A stretch of 64,000 nt of DNA from Methylomarinum sp964397365. GTDB taxonomy: Bacteria > Pseudomonadota > Gammaproteobacteria > Methylococcales > Methylomonadaceae. Shown here piece after piece: positions 1 through 6,950 of the stretch (the first letter of the stretch is position 1; each line of letters starts with the position of its first letter). The stretch covers positions 14,998-78,997 of the forward strand of contig CAYNIU010000002.1 of assembly GCA_964397365.1 (NCBI GenBank), written 5' to 3'. A model generated the notes under the pieces. That model was not told the origin of the DNA and ran no database searches. It saw nothing but the letters and a program-made list of their open reading frames with translations. The position numbers were made by a program, and so were the translations under genes.

Positions 1-1
1 A

Positions 2-127
2 GGAGGGGTTATTTTTGCGTTAGCCAAACAATTAGGGGTACCTATCCGATTTATTGGTATTGGTGAGGGTATTGATGATTTGCAGGATTTCGATGCTAAA
101 ACATTTGTTGACGCACTACTAGATTAG
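2..127 (+). CDS. ftsY: FtsY signal recognition particle receptor, C-terminal end (partial)
   Basis: The gene enters from outside the window; only its last 41 codons and the TAG stop are here. The frame reads GGVIFALAKQLGVPIRFIG followed by GEGIDDLQDF, the conserved closing stretch of the FtsY GTPase (NG) domain. FtsY is the membrane-associated receptor that docks SRP-ribosome complexes at the Sec translocon. It lies 10 bases upstream of ftsE, and ftsY-ftsE-ftsX is the classic gammaproteobacterial order, which supports the identification although most of the protein is missing. Confidence 0.93.
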   Translation, partial: GGVIFALAKQLGVPIRFIGIGEGIDDLQDFDAKTFVDALLD

Positions 128-137
128 TTCAAAACTG

Positions 138-794
138 ATGCTTAAATTTGACCATGTCAGTAAAAGATATCCTGACGCGGGTGATGCGCTGGTAAATATC
201 AGCTTTCATTTATCCCGCGGGGAAATGGCCTTTTTAACAGGCCATTCCGGTGCAGGAAAAAGTACTTTGTTAAAACTGATTGCGATGATGGAATCTTGCA
301 ATCGGGGACAGATTTTGCTGGATGGTCAAAATCTTAATCGTATCAAAGATCGACATGTCCCTTATATTCGTCGACATTTGGGGTTGATTTTTCAGGACTA
401 TAAGTTGTTACTGGATAGAACCGTTTTTGATAATGTTGCATTACCGTTGGTGATATCTGGTTACGGTCAGCAGGATATTGTCAGACGAGTCAGAGCGGCA
501 TTGGATAAAGTCGGATTGCTGGGACAAGAAAGAAAATATCCGCTGGCGCTATCCGGTGGCGAACAACAGAGAGTCGGTATAGCGCGTGCCGTAGTCAATA
601 AACCGCGACTGATTTTAGCTGATGAACCTACCGGTAATCTGGATCCTGAATTGTCGGCAGAGGTTATGCATTTATTTGAACAATTTCAACAGGTTGGAGT
701 AACCGTATTGATTGCCAGTCATGATATAGATCTGATTAACCGGATGGGATACCGGGTATTGACATTGGATTACGGGCATTTAATAACGGCATAG
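138..794 (+). CDS. ftsE: Cell division ATP-binding protein FtsE
   Basis: This 218-residue ABC ATPase is of normal FtsE length. Visible are Walker A GHSGAGKST (residues 35-43), the Q-loop in LIFQDYKLL, the ABC signature LSGGEQQRVGIARA (about 138-151) and Walker B LILADEPTGNLD. FtsE pairs with FtsX at the inner face of the cytoplasmic membrane and couples ATP binding to activation of septal peptidoglycan hydrolases through the periplasmic loop of FtsX. The gene sits between ftsY and ftsX, 2 bases before the ftsX ATG, so the two are probably translationally coupled. Confidence 0.96.
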   Translation: MLKFDHVSKRYPDAGDALVNISFHLSRGEMAFLTGHSGAGKSTLLKLIAMMESCNRGQILLDGQNLNRIKDRHVPYIRRHLGLIFQDYKLLLDRTVFDNVALPLVISGYGQQDIVRRVRAALDKVGLLGQERKYPLALSGGEQQRVGIARAVVNKPRLILADEPTGNLDPELSAEVMHLFEQFQQVGVTVLIASHDIDLINRMGYRVLTLDYGHLITA

Positions 795-796
795 AG

Positions 797-1756
797 ATGG
801 CAATAAGACAGCAACATCCAACAACCAGCCTGGTTGATAAAGGGCATGCTTATTTGTTAAATCATGCTCACGCTTTTTTTTCTAGTTTGGGACGTTTGGT
901 CAGGTCGCCATTTACTACTCTAATGACTGTTTTAGTGCTGGCAATTACCATCTCATTAGCGGGTAGTTTTTATCTGTTGGTGGACAATGCGCAACAGCTT
1001 AGCGGTAATTTGAAAGCGAGTAATCAGCTTTCACTTTTTTTAAAAACTAATGTTTCTGACTCTGTTGGTAAAAAACTGGCTGAGAAAATTGCCAAAAACA
1101 GTCAGGTAGAGCATGTTCAGGTGATTACAAAAAAGCAGGCAATGGTCGAATTTAAGGCTTACAGCGGCTTTGGAGAAGCATTAGATGCTTTAGAAAGTAA
1201 TCCATTGCCGACTGTTATTCAAATATTACCAAAAAATACTTTGAAAGATGATGCATCCATTGCAAAATTATTGGCGGAATTTAAACAGTTGCCTCAAGTA
1301 GATTTTGTGCAAATGGATATGCAATGGGTCAAGCGTTTGCAAACGATCATGCAGTTGACTGGGCGGGGGGTAACCTTATTAAATCTATTGCTGTCCATGG
1401 CAGTCATTTTTATAACTGGAAATACGATACGTCTGGAGTTACAGAATCGCCGGGAAGAAGTATTAATAGCGAAATTAGTTGGAGCAACTGATTCATTTGT
1501 ACAAAGACCGTTTATTTATACTGGATTCTGGTTGGGTTTTTTTGCAGGGCTATTTGCCTGGCTGATTCTTACTATTATGATGCTTGTACTAGAGAGTCCG
1601 GTCGAAAATTTATCGGCGCTTTACAATGGCGCTTTCAATCTTCAGTTTTTAAACTTTTCAGAAACATTTGTGTTGCTGGCAATTTCATCGTTTCTTGGCG
1701 TGTTGGGCGCTTGGATTGTTTTACATTATCAGCTCCGGCAAATTAAACCACAATAA
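797..1756 (+). CDS. ftsX: Cell division protein FtsX (permease-like partner of FtsE)
   Basis: The 319-residue protein has the FtsX layout: a cytoplasmic N-terminal tail, a first membrane segment at about 38-61, a large periplasmic domain to about 190, and three more membrane helices near 192-212, 238-262 and 288-310. It forms the membrane half of the FtsEX complex, which in enterobacteria controls EnvC and the amidases during constriction. The start is taken as the ATG 2 bases after ftsE. No terminator is visible after the stop. Confidence 0.95.
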   Translation: MAIRQQHPTTSLVDKGHAYLLNHAHAFFSSLGRLVRSPFTTLMTVLVLAITISLAGSFYLLVDNAQQLSGNLKASNQLSLFLKTNVSDSVGKKLAEKIAKNSQVEHVQVITKKQAMVEFKAYSGFGEALDALESNPLPTVIQILPKNTLKDDASIAKLLAEFKQLPQVDFVQMDMQWVKRLQTIMQLTGRGVTLLNLLLSMAVIFITGNTIRLELQNRREEVLIAKLVGATDSFVQRPFIYTGFWLGFFAGLFAWLILTIMMLVLESPVENLSALYNGAFNLQFLNFSETFVLLAISSFLGVLGAWIVLHYQLRQIKPQ

Positions 1757-2135
1757 ATTCTTTCTGACTTACAGAGAAATAAAAAGACTTTCTACTTTGT
1801 TTATACCCAGTACATATGGAATTTTGGTACTTGTCAGATTGGGTAGTGGGGTGTCTAGCAAATTTTGAACTGCGATAAGTATAGCTTTCTTTGTATTTAT
1901 ACTAAGGAACCACTATTGAATAATCCCAGAAACTGACTTGTCTTTTTTATCCCATTTCGGCATTAGGAAAATAGTTAGTAACGTACTGGAATGATTCGCC
2001 ATTTGTAGGTGCGGATAAATCTGCACAATAAAAACCCTACACTACTTTTGTTTTTCGCAAGATAGCTTTTATATAACTCTACGCTTTCAGCTTCATTCCT
2101 GATGAACAGGGTATTGTGTTGAACTTGTTAAATTA
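1757..2135. other. Intergenic region between ftsX and the rpoH operator
   Basis: No convincing gene is seen. A short open frame at 1668-1868 overlaps ftsX and lacks any recognisable motif. The region contains one copy of a hairpin repeat (1984-2026, listed separately) and must also hold the rpoH promoter, for which I could not choose -35/-10 elements with confidence. Confidence 0.6.
1984..2026 (-). repeat. Hairpin repeat family B, copy 1
   Basis: A pair of imperfect hairpins. The better one is GTGCGGATAAATCTGCAC (2009-2026), which folds with one G-T wobble; the first, around GTACTGGAATGATTCGCC, is weaker. The same two-hairpin arrangement appears in the opposite orientation at 37415-37450 after purA. 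Short intergenic dyads of this kind behave like REP or small MITE elements. The outer borders are uncertain. Confidence 0.55.
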
Positions 2136-2162
2136 TTAGCACTCTCATGGATTGAGTGCTAG
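2136..2162 (+). promoter_or_regulatory. CIRCE element (HrcA operator) upstream of rpoH
   Basis: The sequence reads TTAGCACTC, nine bases, GAGTGCTAG. This is the CIRCE inverted repeat with the exact 9-9-9 spacing and a single mismatch in the last base of the right arm. CIRCE is bound by the heat-shock repressor HrcA. It ends 33 bases before the rpoH ATG, so the heat-shock sigma factor gene is probably itself under HrcA control. No hrcA gene is in this window. Confidence 0.88.
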
Positions 2163-2195
2163 AATTTAACCAAGTTAAATAATAATGAGGTGATT

Positions 2196-3053
2196 ATGAG
2201 TAATGCATTAGCTTTGCCGGCTAACCTGTCAGTTGGAACCTTTGATTCCTATTTGAATGTTATCGGCCAGATGCCAAAATTAACTCCCGAACATGAGCGT
2301 GAGCTTGCATTACGTTACAGAGATATGGGTGATGTTGAGGCCGCTCGGGAATTGGTAATGTCGAATTTGCGTTTTGTTGCTCATGTTGCAAGAGGATATA
2401 GTGGTTATGGTTTGCCTATGGCTGATATCATGCAGGAAGGTAATGTAGGATTGATGAAAGCTGTCAAACGTTTTGATCCTGATATGGGGGTGCGCCTGGT
2501 TTCCTTTGCAGTACATTGGATTAGAGCCGAAATCCATGAATATGTCATAAAAAACTGGCGTATTGTTAAGGTTGCGACAACCAAGGCGCAACGGAAATTG
2601 TTTTTTAATTTACGTAAATCCAAAAAAGGTTTAGGGTGGTTATCAAAATCTGAGGCTGAAGCATTAGCAGAAAATCTGGATGTAGATATTAAAACGGTTT
2701 ACGAAATGGAAAAGCGTATGGATGGTCGGGATATGGCGTTCGATCTTCCTGCTGATGATTCTTCTGAAGATAATATTGCGGCACCGGTTAATTATCTGGA
2801 GCAACATGAGGCCGATCCCGCCTTGTTGCTTGAAAATGCTGACTGGAAAGGACATAAGGACGGATTGTTGAGCACTGCCTTATCTGAACTGGATGAGCGT
2901 AGCCAGGATATTTTGACAAGCCGCTGGCTATCTGAAGAAAAAGCGACATTACATGAGCTGGCTGAGCGGTACAGCGTTTCTGCTGAGCGGATTAGGCAAC
3001 TGGAAAAGAATGCGATGAAAAAATTGCGGGCTGCAGTTGTTTTGGAAGCTTGA
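2196..3053 (+). CDS. rpoH: RNA polymerase sigma-32 factor RpoH
   Basis: A 285-residue sigma-70 family protein. Region 2 is recognisable (core-binding stretch DIMQEGNVGLMKAVKRFDP, then VRLVSFAVHWIRAEI) and the diagnostic RpoH box QRKLFFNLR lies at residues 132-140. Region 4 ends with the helix-turn-helix ATLHELAERYSVSAERIRQLE. It directs transcription of chaperone and protease genes on heat stress. An in-frame GTG lies six bases upstream at 2190, but AGGTGA placed five bases before the ATG at 2196 favours that ATG. The CIRCE operator just upstream suggests HrcA repression. Confidence 0.96.
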   Translation: MSNALALPANLSVGTFDSYLNVIGQMPKLTPEHERELALRYRDMGDVEAARELVMSNLRFVAHVARGYSGYGLPMADIMQEGNVGLMKAVKRFDPDMGVRLVSFAVHWIRAEIHEYVIKNWRIVKVATTKAQRKLFFNLRKSKKGLGWLSKSEAEALAENLDVDIKTVYEMEKRMDGRDMAFDLPADDSSEDNIAAPVNYLEQHEADPALLLENADWKGHKDGLLSTALSELDERSQDILTSRWLSEEKATLHELAERYSVSAERIRQLEKNAMKKLRAAVVLEA

Positions 3054-3070
3054 TTTATATTAAAAATAAC

Positions 3071-3099
3071 TTGGAAAGGTAGTTATATTTCGTTATAAT
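3071..3099 (+). promoter_or_regulatory. Sigma-70 promoter of tRNA-Leu
   Basis: TTGGAA at 3071-3076 and a perfect TATAAT at 3094-3099 are separated by 17 bases. The predicted start, near 3105, lies a few bases before the mature tRNA at 3111. Confidence 0.75.
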
Positions 3100-3110
3100 T
3101 CCCTTTCTTT

Positions 3111-3195
3111 GCCGGGGTGGTGAAACTGGTAGACACGCTGGATTCAAAATCCAGTTCCTTCGGGAGTGTCGGTTCGACTCCGACCCTCGGTACCA
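3111..3195 (+). tRNA. tRNA-Leu (anticodon CAA)
   Basis: The 85-base sequence folds as a type II tRNA. The anticodon stem CTGGA/TCCAG encloses loop TTCAAAA with anticodon CAA; a long variable arm with a TTC loop follows, then T arm GTCGG-TTCGACT-CCGAC, discriminator A and an encoded CCA. It reads UUG codons. The first acceptor pair is G-U rather than G-C. It has its own promoter and terminator. The decayed integrase region begins directly downstream, which fits use of this tRNA as an integration site, though no duplicated 3' end was found within the window. Confidence 0.97.
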
Positions 3196-3205
3196 AAGAT
3201 AAAAC

Positions 3206-3236
3206 AAGGCCTTACAATTCTTTGTAAGGCCTTTTT
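3206..3236 (+). terminator. Rho-independent terminator of tRNA-Leu
   Basis: AAGGCCTTACAA pairs perfectly with TTGTAAGGCCTT around a short loop and is followed by a T tract. It ends the tRNA transcript. Confidence 0.9.
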
Positions 3237-3429
3237 ATTGCCTAATTTCTTTTTGTCACACGCATGTCACAGTTGCTACAATAACTTTCAATAAAATCAA
3301 ACCCAAAAAATTCAGTATCCATAGTAAAAATGCCTTATAAAGACATACGGTATTTTTGGGTGGAAAATGGGGGAAAATCAACTTTAAATGTGACGTCACT
3401 GTGATAAAACGCATTATTGTTTTTTATTT

Positions 3430-4161
3430 AATTTTGATGGAAAGGTTTCTTACCAGGTGCAGATCAGGTTAAGAGGCTATCCGCCGGAAAGTGAAACATT
3501 CAGCCAATTAACTTTGGCCAAACGATAGGCAAACCAGATCGAAGCAGCTATTCTTGAGGGCAGGTATTTTAAAACCACTGAATTCAAGCGCCATACTTTG
3601 GCAGATCTGATAGACCGTTATATAAATACAGTCCTGATACCTAAAAAACCTAAGAGCATCCCACAGCAAAAGCCACAATTGAAATGGTGGAAGGATGGAA
3701 TAGGGTATTGTCTACTCTTAGATATTACGCCATCTTTATTGTATGAGTGCATAGACGAACTCTTAAGCCAGCCCACCTATCAAAGCGCACAACGCTCACC
3801 GGCTATAGTCGTTAGGGAAGCGCTGAACAAATCATCCCTGATTTATCAGTGTCCACAATGCCGAAATACGATTTCTGCTTTGCTCAAAAAATCAATGGCT
3901 TGCAGTCATAGGTTTTGGTGGCACATCCTTGTGCCACAGGAATCGCGAATAAATCAGCGATTCCTTAGGTTTACTTCCGCATTAAGCCATGTTTTTACAG
4001 TGGCTGTTAATGAATGGGAGTGGATGACAGAAAATCCCATGAAAAAGGTTAAAAAGTTAAAAGAAGATAATGAACGAGTCAGGTTTCTGAGCAAAGAAGA
4101 AATACCCTGCTTATTAAAAGCCTGCTCTGAATCGAAAAACGCTTTCTTATATACAGTTGTT
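3430..4161 (+). pseudogene. Broken tyrosine-type phage/island integrase
   Basis: Reading from about 3430 gives SYQVQIRLRGYPPESETF, a stop, then ANQIEAAILEGRYFKTTEF and KRHTLADLIDRYI, the N-terminal and SAM-like core-binding region of a site-specific tyrosine recombinase. Three lesions are visible. TAG at 3526-3528 replaces an expected Trp codon. An in-frame insertion of about 153 bases (51 codons) carries repeat A1 between the matches to VVR and TSALSHVFTVAVNEWEW. The protein also ends after LYTVV near 4161, so the catalytic domain with the R-H-R-Y residues is missing. No start codon is preserved at the 5' end. The gene lies next to tRNA-Leu and is most likely the relic of an integrated element. 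Confidence 0.82.
3812..3967 (+). repeat. Interspersed hairpin repeat family A, copy 1 (in integrase)
   Basis: An element of about 156 bases starts TTAGGGAAGCGCTGAACAAA and ends GCGATTCCTTA. Its ends form imperfect terminal inverted repeats (TAGGGAAGCGC against TAAGGAATCGC). Internally GTGGCAC/GTGCCAC and GGAATCGC/GCGATTCC make two hairpins. TTAGG flanks both sides and may be a target duplication, but the border is ambiguous. The right-hand 90 bases are nearly identical to the copy at 37524-37644. It encodes nothing recognisable and looks like a MITE or REP-type element. Confidence 0.75.
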
Positions 4162-4185
4162 ATGCCTAAAATAGCAATCGCCCCC

Positions 4186-4213
4186 TTGAATAGCATGGAA
4201 TCCGTGCTATTAT
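4186..4213 (+). promoter_or_regulatory. higBA promoter with overlapping operator dyad
   Basis: TTGAAT (4186-4191) and TATTAT (4208-4213) are 16 bases apart. Between and over them lies the dyad ATAGCA-N9-TGCTAT (4190-4210), whose centre is also nearly symmetric (GG-AAT-CC). A palindrome covering the core promoter is the usual operator position for HigA autorepression. The predicted start (about 4220) falls at the HigB ATG at 4221, which implies a leaderless or almost leaderless toxin message. Confidence 0.6.
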
Positions 4214-4220
4214 GCGAAAT

Positions 4221-4514
4221 ATGATTGTTTCTTTCAAAAATCAAGCAACTGAAGATATATTTAATGGAAAAAATACAAAAATTGCCAGAAAGCTTTGTCC
4301 TCAGTCACTTTGGAGAGTAGCAACGAGAAAGCTTGATCAACTGGATTCGGTTTTAAAAATAGAGGAACTAAAAGTGCCACCGGGCAATTGTCTTGAAAGC
4401 CTGTCAGGTAATAGAAAAGGAGAATTCAGTATTAGAATCAACCAGCAGTACAGAATATGTTTTAAATGGAGTGAATCAGGCCCATCTGAAGTTGAAATTA
4501 CTGATTATCACTAA
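4221..4514 (+). CDS. higB: HigB-type (RelE superfamily) mRNA interferase toxin
   Basis: The start at 4221 gives 97 residues beginning MIVSFKNQATEDIFNG, the usual HigB opening. The domain continues through ARKLCPQSLWRVATRKLDQL and the C-terminal FSIRINQQYRICFKW and VEITDYH that characterise host-inhibition RelE-like toxins. Such toxins cut mRNA on the ribosome and are neutralised by HigA. An ATG at 4212 overlaps the -10 element, so 4221 is preferred. The stop is 11 bases before higA. The frame is intact, and the gene lies between the broken integrase and a truncated antitoxin. Confidence 0.88.
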   Translation: MIVSFKNQATEDIFNGKNTKIARKLCPQSLWRVATRKLDQLDSVLKIEELKVPPGNCLESLSGNRKGEFSIRINQQYRICFKWSESGPSEVEITDYH

Positions 4515-4525
4515 GAGGTATCAAT

Positions 4526-4837
4526 ATGCGCATCCCAACACACAGAGAACCTACGCATCCCGGCGAAATGCTTAGAGAGGAGTTTCTTATTCCAATGGAG
4601 ATTAGTCAGCGTGACTTAGCTGATGCAATTCATGTCCCCTATCAGCGCGTAAATGAACTTATAAATAAAAAAAGAGGGGTTACCCCAAGTACAGCCCTGC
4701 GTTTAGCTAAGTTTTTTGGGGTGTCTGCTGATTATTGCATTCTGAGTAACTGTATTATTAAGCCGAAAACCCTTCCAAACGTGCTTGAAAAGCTAAAATT
4801 GAAAAATTTGAATCAACCCCCATTCGTAAAACATTAA
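4526..4837 (+). CDS. higA: HigA-type antitoxin with replaced C-terminus
   Basis: A 103-residue XRE-family helix-turn-helix protein that opens in HigA style with HPGEMLREEFL and continues MEISQRDLADAIHVPYQRVNELI and ALRLAKFFGVSADY. Family members usually continue WMNLQ plus a short tail. Here the homology stops after ADY (about 4733) and the rest is read from the antisense strand of the deacetylase gene ending at 4758. DNA binding may survive because the helix-turn-helix is complete, but toxin neutralisation is uncertain. GAGGT upstream provides a ribosome site. The last 80 bases overlap the convergent gene. Confidence 0.85.
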   Translation: MRIPTHREPTHPGEMLREEFLIPMEISQRDLADAIHVPYQRVNELINKKRGVTPSTALRLAKFFGVSADYCILSNCIIKPKTLPNVLEKLKLKNLNQPPFVKH

Positions 4838-6362
4838 ATGGATTTATTACATTTTCATTACACCCACCGTAAGCAGACACGCAACCAATATATCCTACCT
4901 CTCTAACGTATTCTAGAATACTATTATTTATATCTTCTTTTTTTCCAAAAGGATATGAAAATATAATGTCTTTCATGCCCAGCTTATCTTCTAATGTCTG
5001 CTTGGATTCAACAATTTCTTGCCTGACTTTTTCTACATCATCTTTTGCGCAATTAATATGGTTTATAGTATGAGAGCCAATTGTAAAACCGAGCTGCTTC
5101 ATATGTTCTATTTGCTTCCAATTCATATTTGGCAGTGCTTTCCCCAACTTCAATATATCATGCTTAAATCCGTTTTTTGTTCCAATCAAGCCGGTGCTAA
5201 TAAAAAATGCTGCTGGAATTTTATGCTTTAACAATATTGGAACAGCATTTTCGTAGTTATCCAAATATCCGTCATCAAAAGTAACTGCAACTAATGGACG
5301 AAAGCTGTTTCTTGGCAAATTCCCACGAATAATATCTTCTATTGAAACAACCGTGCATTTCTTATTTACAATTTCCATCTGTTTATCAAATTGCTCAATG
5401 CCAACCGTTACAGAATCACGCAAATCATCATTTATGCGGTGGTAAAGCAGTACAATAACTCGTTGATTATCTTTCAAAGCCAACAACCAACGAGGAACTG
5501 TTCGAATCAAATAGATATATATAAAGAAAACCATTCCCTTGATGGTACGCTTAACAACGCCTTGGTTGCTTGGGCTTACTAGACGATTATTTAGTACATT
5601 TTGCTGTTTAAGTGTTGGCTTTCTATACGTTTTTCCTCCGTTTTGTTGCTTTTTCCATGCTGGATTCCCTTCAGCCATTAACCTAATAGCTCGAATCGTT
5701 AATAATACACCCATTTCATCTAAAGCAAGCTGCATCCCTTTTACAGTGGAATACTTCGATATTGGAATTGAAGATTTGACTAATACATCCCCAGTATCTA
5801 ATCCCGCCTCTACTTTATGAATAGTGCACCCAACCTCATTTTCATTATTCCACAATTCCCAGAATGCGGGAGGCATACCCCGATAAAAAGGAACTTTACC
5901 CTTATGTAAATTAATTGTCCCTAGGGAAGGAATAGTAAAGAGTGGTGCTTTCAATATAGGCGCAGCTAGTGAAATCCCTAAGTCTGGGTTGAAAGAGATT
6001 ATTCTTCTTAATGTTTCTTTATCATGCAAATTATTGCAAATATGATAATGAATATTTGGAAGTTTTTTTATACTTTGCCAATCATATTGGCTTCCAGGGC
6101 AGGAACTATTTTTTATGGCATTACTTTCTCTCAAAATCTTGTGAATTACCCTGTTATAAATATCACTAGACTGATATGGTATCCACCGCCAACCGTTCTT
6201 CCTTATGTTTACCCATTGATTCTTCAAAAGTTTCTTGATCGGCTTTTTGGGAGATTGGTGAGCAATTAGTATTCGTGTTTTTGGATAATTGTTACAAATT
6301 TCGACTATCCCTTTCCTTACAGAATAAGTTAGATTACCTGTAAATATCACGATCTTTTCCAT
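4758..6362 (-). CDS. Formyltransferase - polysaccharide deacetylase (NodB) fusion protein
   Basis: The first ATG with a good ribosome site (GGAGA eight bases upstream) is at 6362, giving 534 residues. Residues 1 to about 240 resemble methionyl-tRNA/ArnA-type formyltransferases, with TINLHKGKVPFYRG carrying N151 and H153 and AGLDTGD carrying D189, the catalytic N-x-H...D set. Residues 300-534 are a NodB domain with TFDDGY (361-366) and SHTINH (430-435), the metal-binding D and H motifs of carbohydrate deacetylases. A hydrophobic stretch near 276-287 joins them. The pairing suggests acyl-group exchange on an amino sugar, but the substrate is unknown. The gene is clearly more AT-rich than its neighbours and lies among mobile relics, so transfer is likely. 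It stands alone. Confidence 0.85.
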   Translation of the reverse strand: MEKIVIFTGNLTYSVRKGIVEICNNYPKTRILIAHQSPKKPIKKLLKNQWVNIRKNGWRWIPYQSSDIYNRVIHKILRESNAIKNSSCPGSQYDWQSIKKLPNIHYHICNNLHDKETLRRIISFNPDLGISLAAPILKAPLFTIPSLGTINLHKGKVPFYRGMPPAFWELWNNENEVGCTIHKVEAGLDTGDVLVKSSIPISKYSTVKGMQLALDEMGVLLTIRAIRLMAEGNPAWKKQQNGGKTYRKPTLKQQNVLNNRLVSPSNQGVVKRTIKGMVFFIYIYLIRTVPRWLLALKDNQRVIVLLYHRINDDLRDSVTVGIEQFDKQMEIVNKKCTVVSIEDIIRGNLPRNSFRPLVAVTFDDGYLDNYENAVPILLKHKIPAAFFISTGLIGTKNGFKHDILKLGKALPNMNWKQIEHMKQLGFTIGSHTINHINCAKDDVEKVRQEIVESKQTLEDKLGMKDIIFSYPFGKKEDINNSILEYVREVGYIGCVSAYGGCNENVINPFNVLRMGVDSNFSILAFQARLEGFSA

Positions 6363-6521
6363 TGTTTCATTTCTCCGCAGTTGAATATTGTTCCTGATGC
6401 CTAACGCCAAATTCAGTGGATGCTGGCAGATATACGATAAACTCTGCAAACACACTGAAATTTGATAAAAAATGACCTTTAAAAAAAACTGCGCTGCCAG
6501 CGGTCAACTGGAATTTTTTTG

Positions 6522-6760
6522 GTGTACGCCCAGCATGAGCGTGAACTAATGAGCTCAAAGTCCTCTGTAGGAGAACCTGCCTTATTCATTTTTTGAATAA
6601 GTATAACTACTAGCCGACGGCAATTGCAACTTCGTGAGGGGTTGTGAGAAGGAAGCCCGAGCGCAAAACTGCGAGCCTACGAACAGAAATGTCATATCAG
6701 GCCGAGTCTCAGGGGTGAGTTAGCACGAGATAACCTCAACCGGTCAAGGTGATTGTCGTT
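6522..6760 (+). mobile_element. Group II intron, 5' fragment (domain I only)
   Basis: The sequence starts GTGTACGCCCAGCATGAG, close to the usual group II intron 5' end, and continues with stretches I recognise from bacterial domain I: CGGCAATTGCAACTTCGTGA, GAAGGAAGCCCGAGCGC, ACGAACAGAAATGTCA, CAGGCCGAGTC and GGTGAGTTAGCACGAGATAAC. After about 6760 the similarity ends. No reverse transcriptase/maturase frame and no domain V hairpin follow before the gene at 6951, so this is a truncated, immobile copy. A run of seven T directly precedes its 5' end. The 3' border is approximate. Confidence 0.75.
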
Positions 6761-6950
6761 TAATACAGTATACTCTGTAATGGTCTAATTTTTCTTTGTT
6801 TATTCTTGAGTTTTATCAATTATCTGGGACTGTCGCACACAACATCAGTTCTTAATCAGGACGGACGCTGTTTTTTTGTTTTACCTGACAGGTAGCATCC
6901 CTTACAATTCGTCTGTGGTTCATTCATTATAATAATACCCGGAGGATAAT

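Noticed and set aside
1668..1868. 66-codon frame at the ftsX end
   Set aside because: Mostly a shadow of ftsX in another frame, with no recognisable content.
3926..3941. TGGCAC-N5-TGTGC resembling a sigma-54 promoter
   Set aside because: It is the GTGGCAC/GTGCCAC hairpin of repeat A, present in both large copies, and nothing downstream fits a sigma-54 gene.
4393..4575. 60-codon frame across higB-higA
   Set aside because: Alternative frame of two well-supported genes.
6763..6778. TACAG-N6-CTGTA dyad before the peroxidase gene as a LexA-like site
   Set aside because: LexA boxes read CTGT...ACAG; here the half-sites are in the opposite order, and the site is about 170 bases from the gene.
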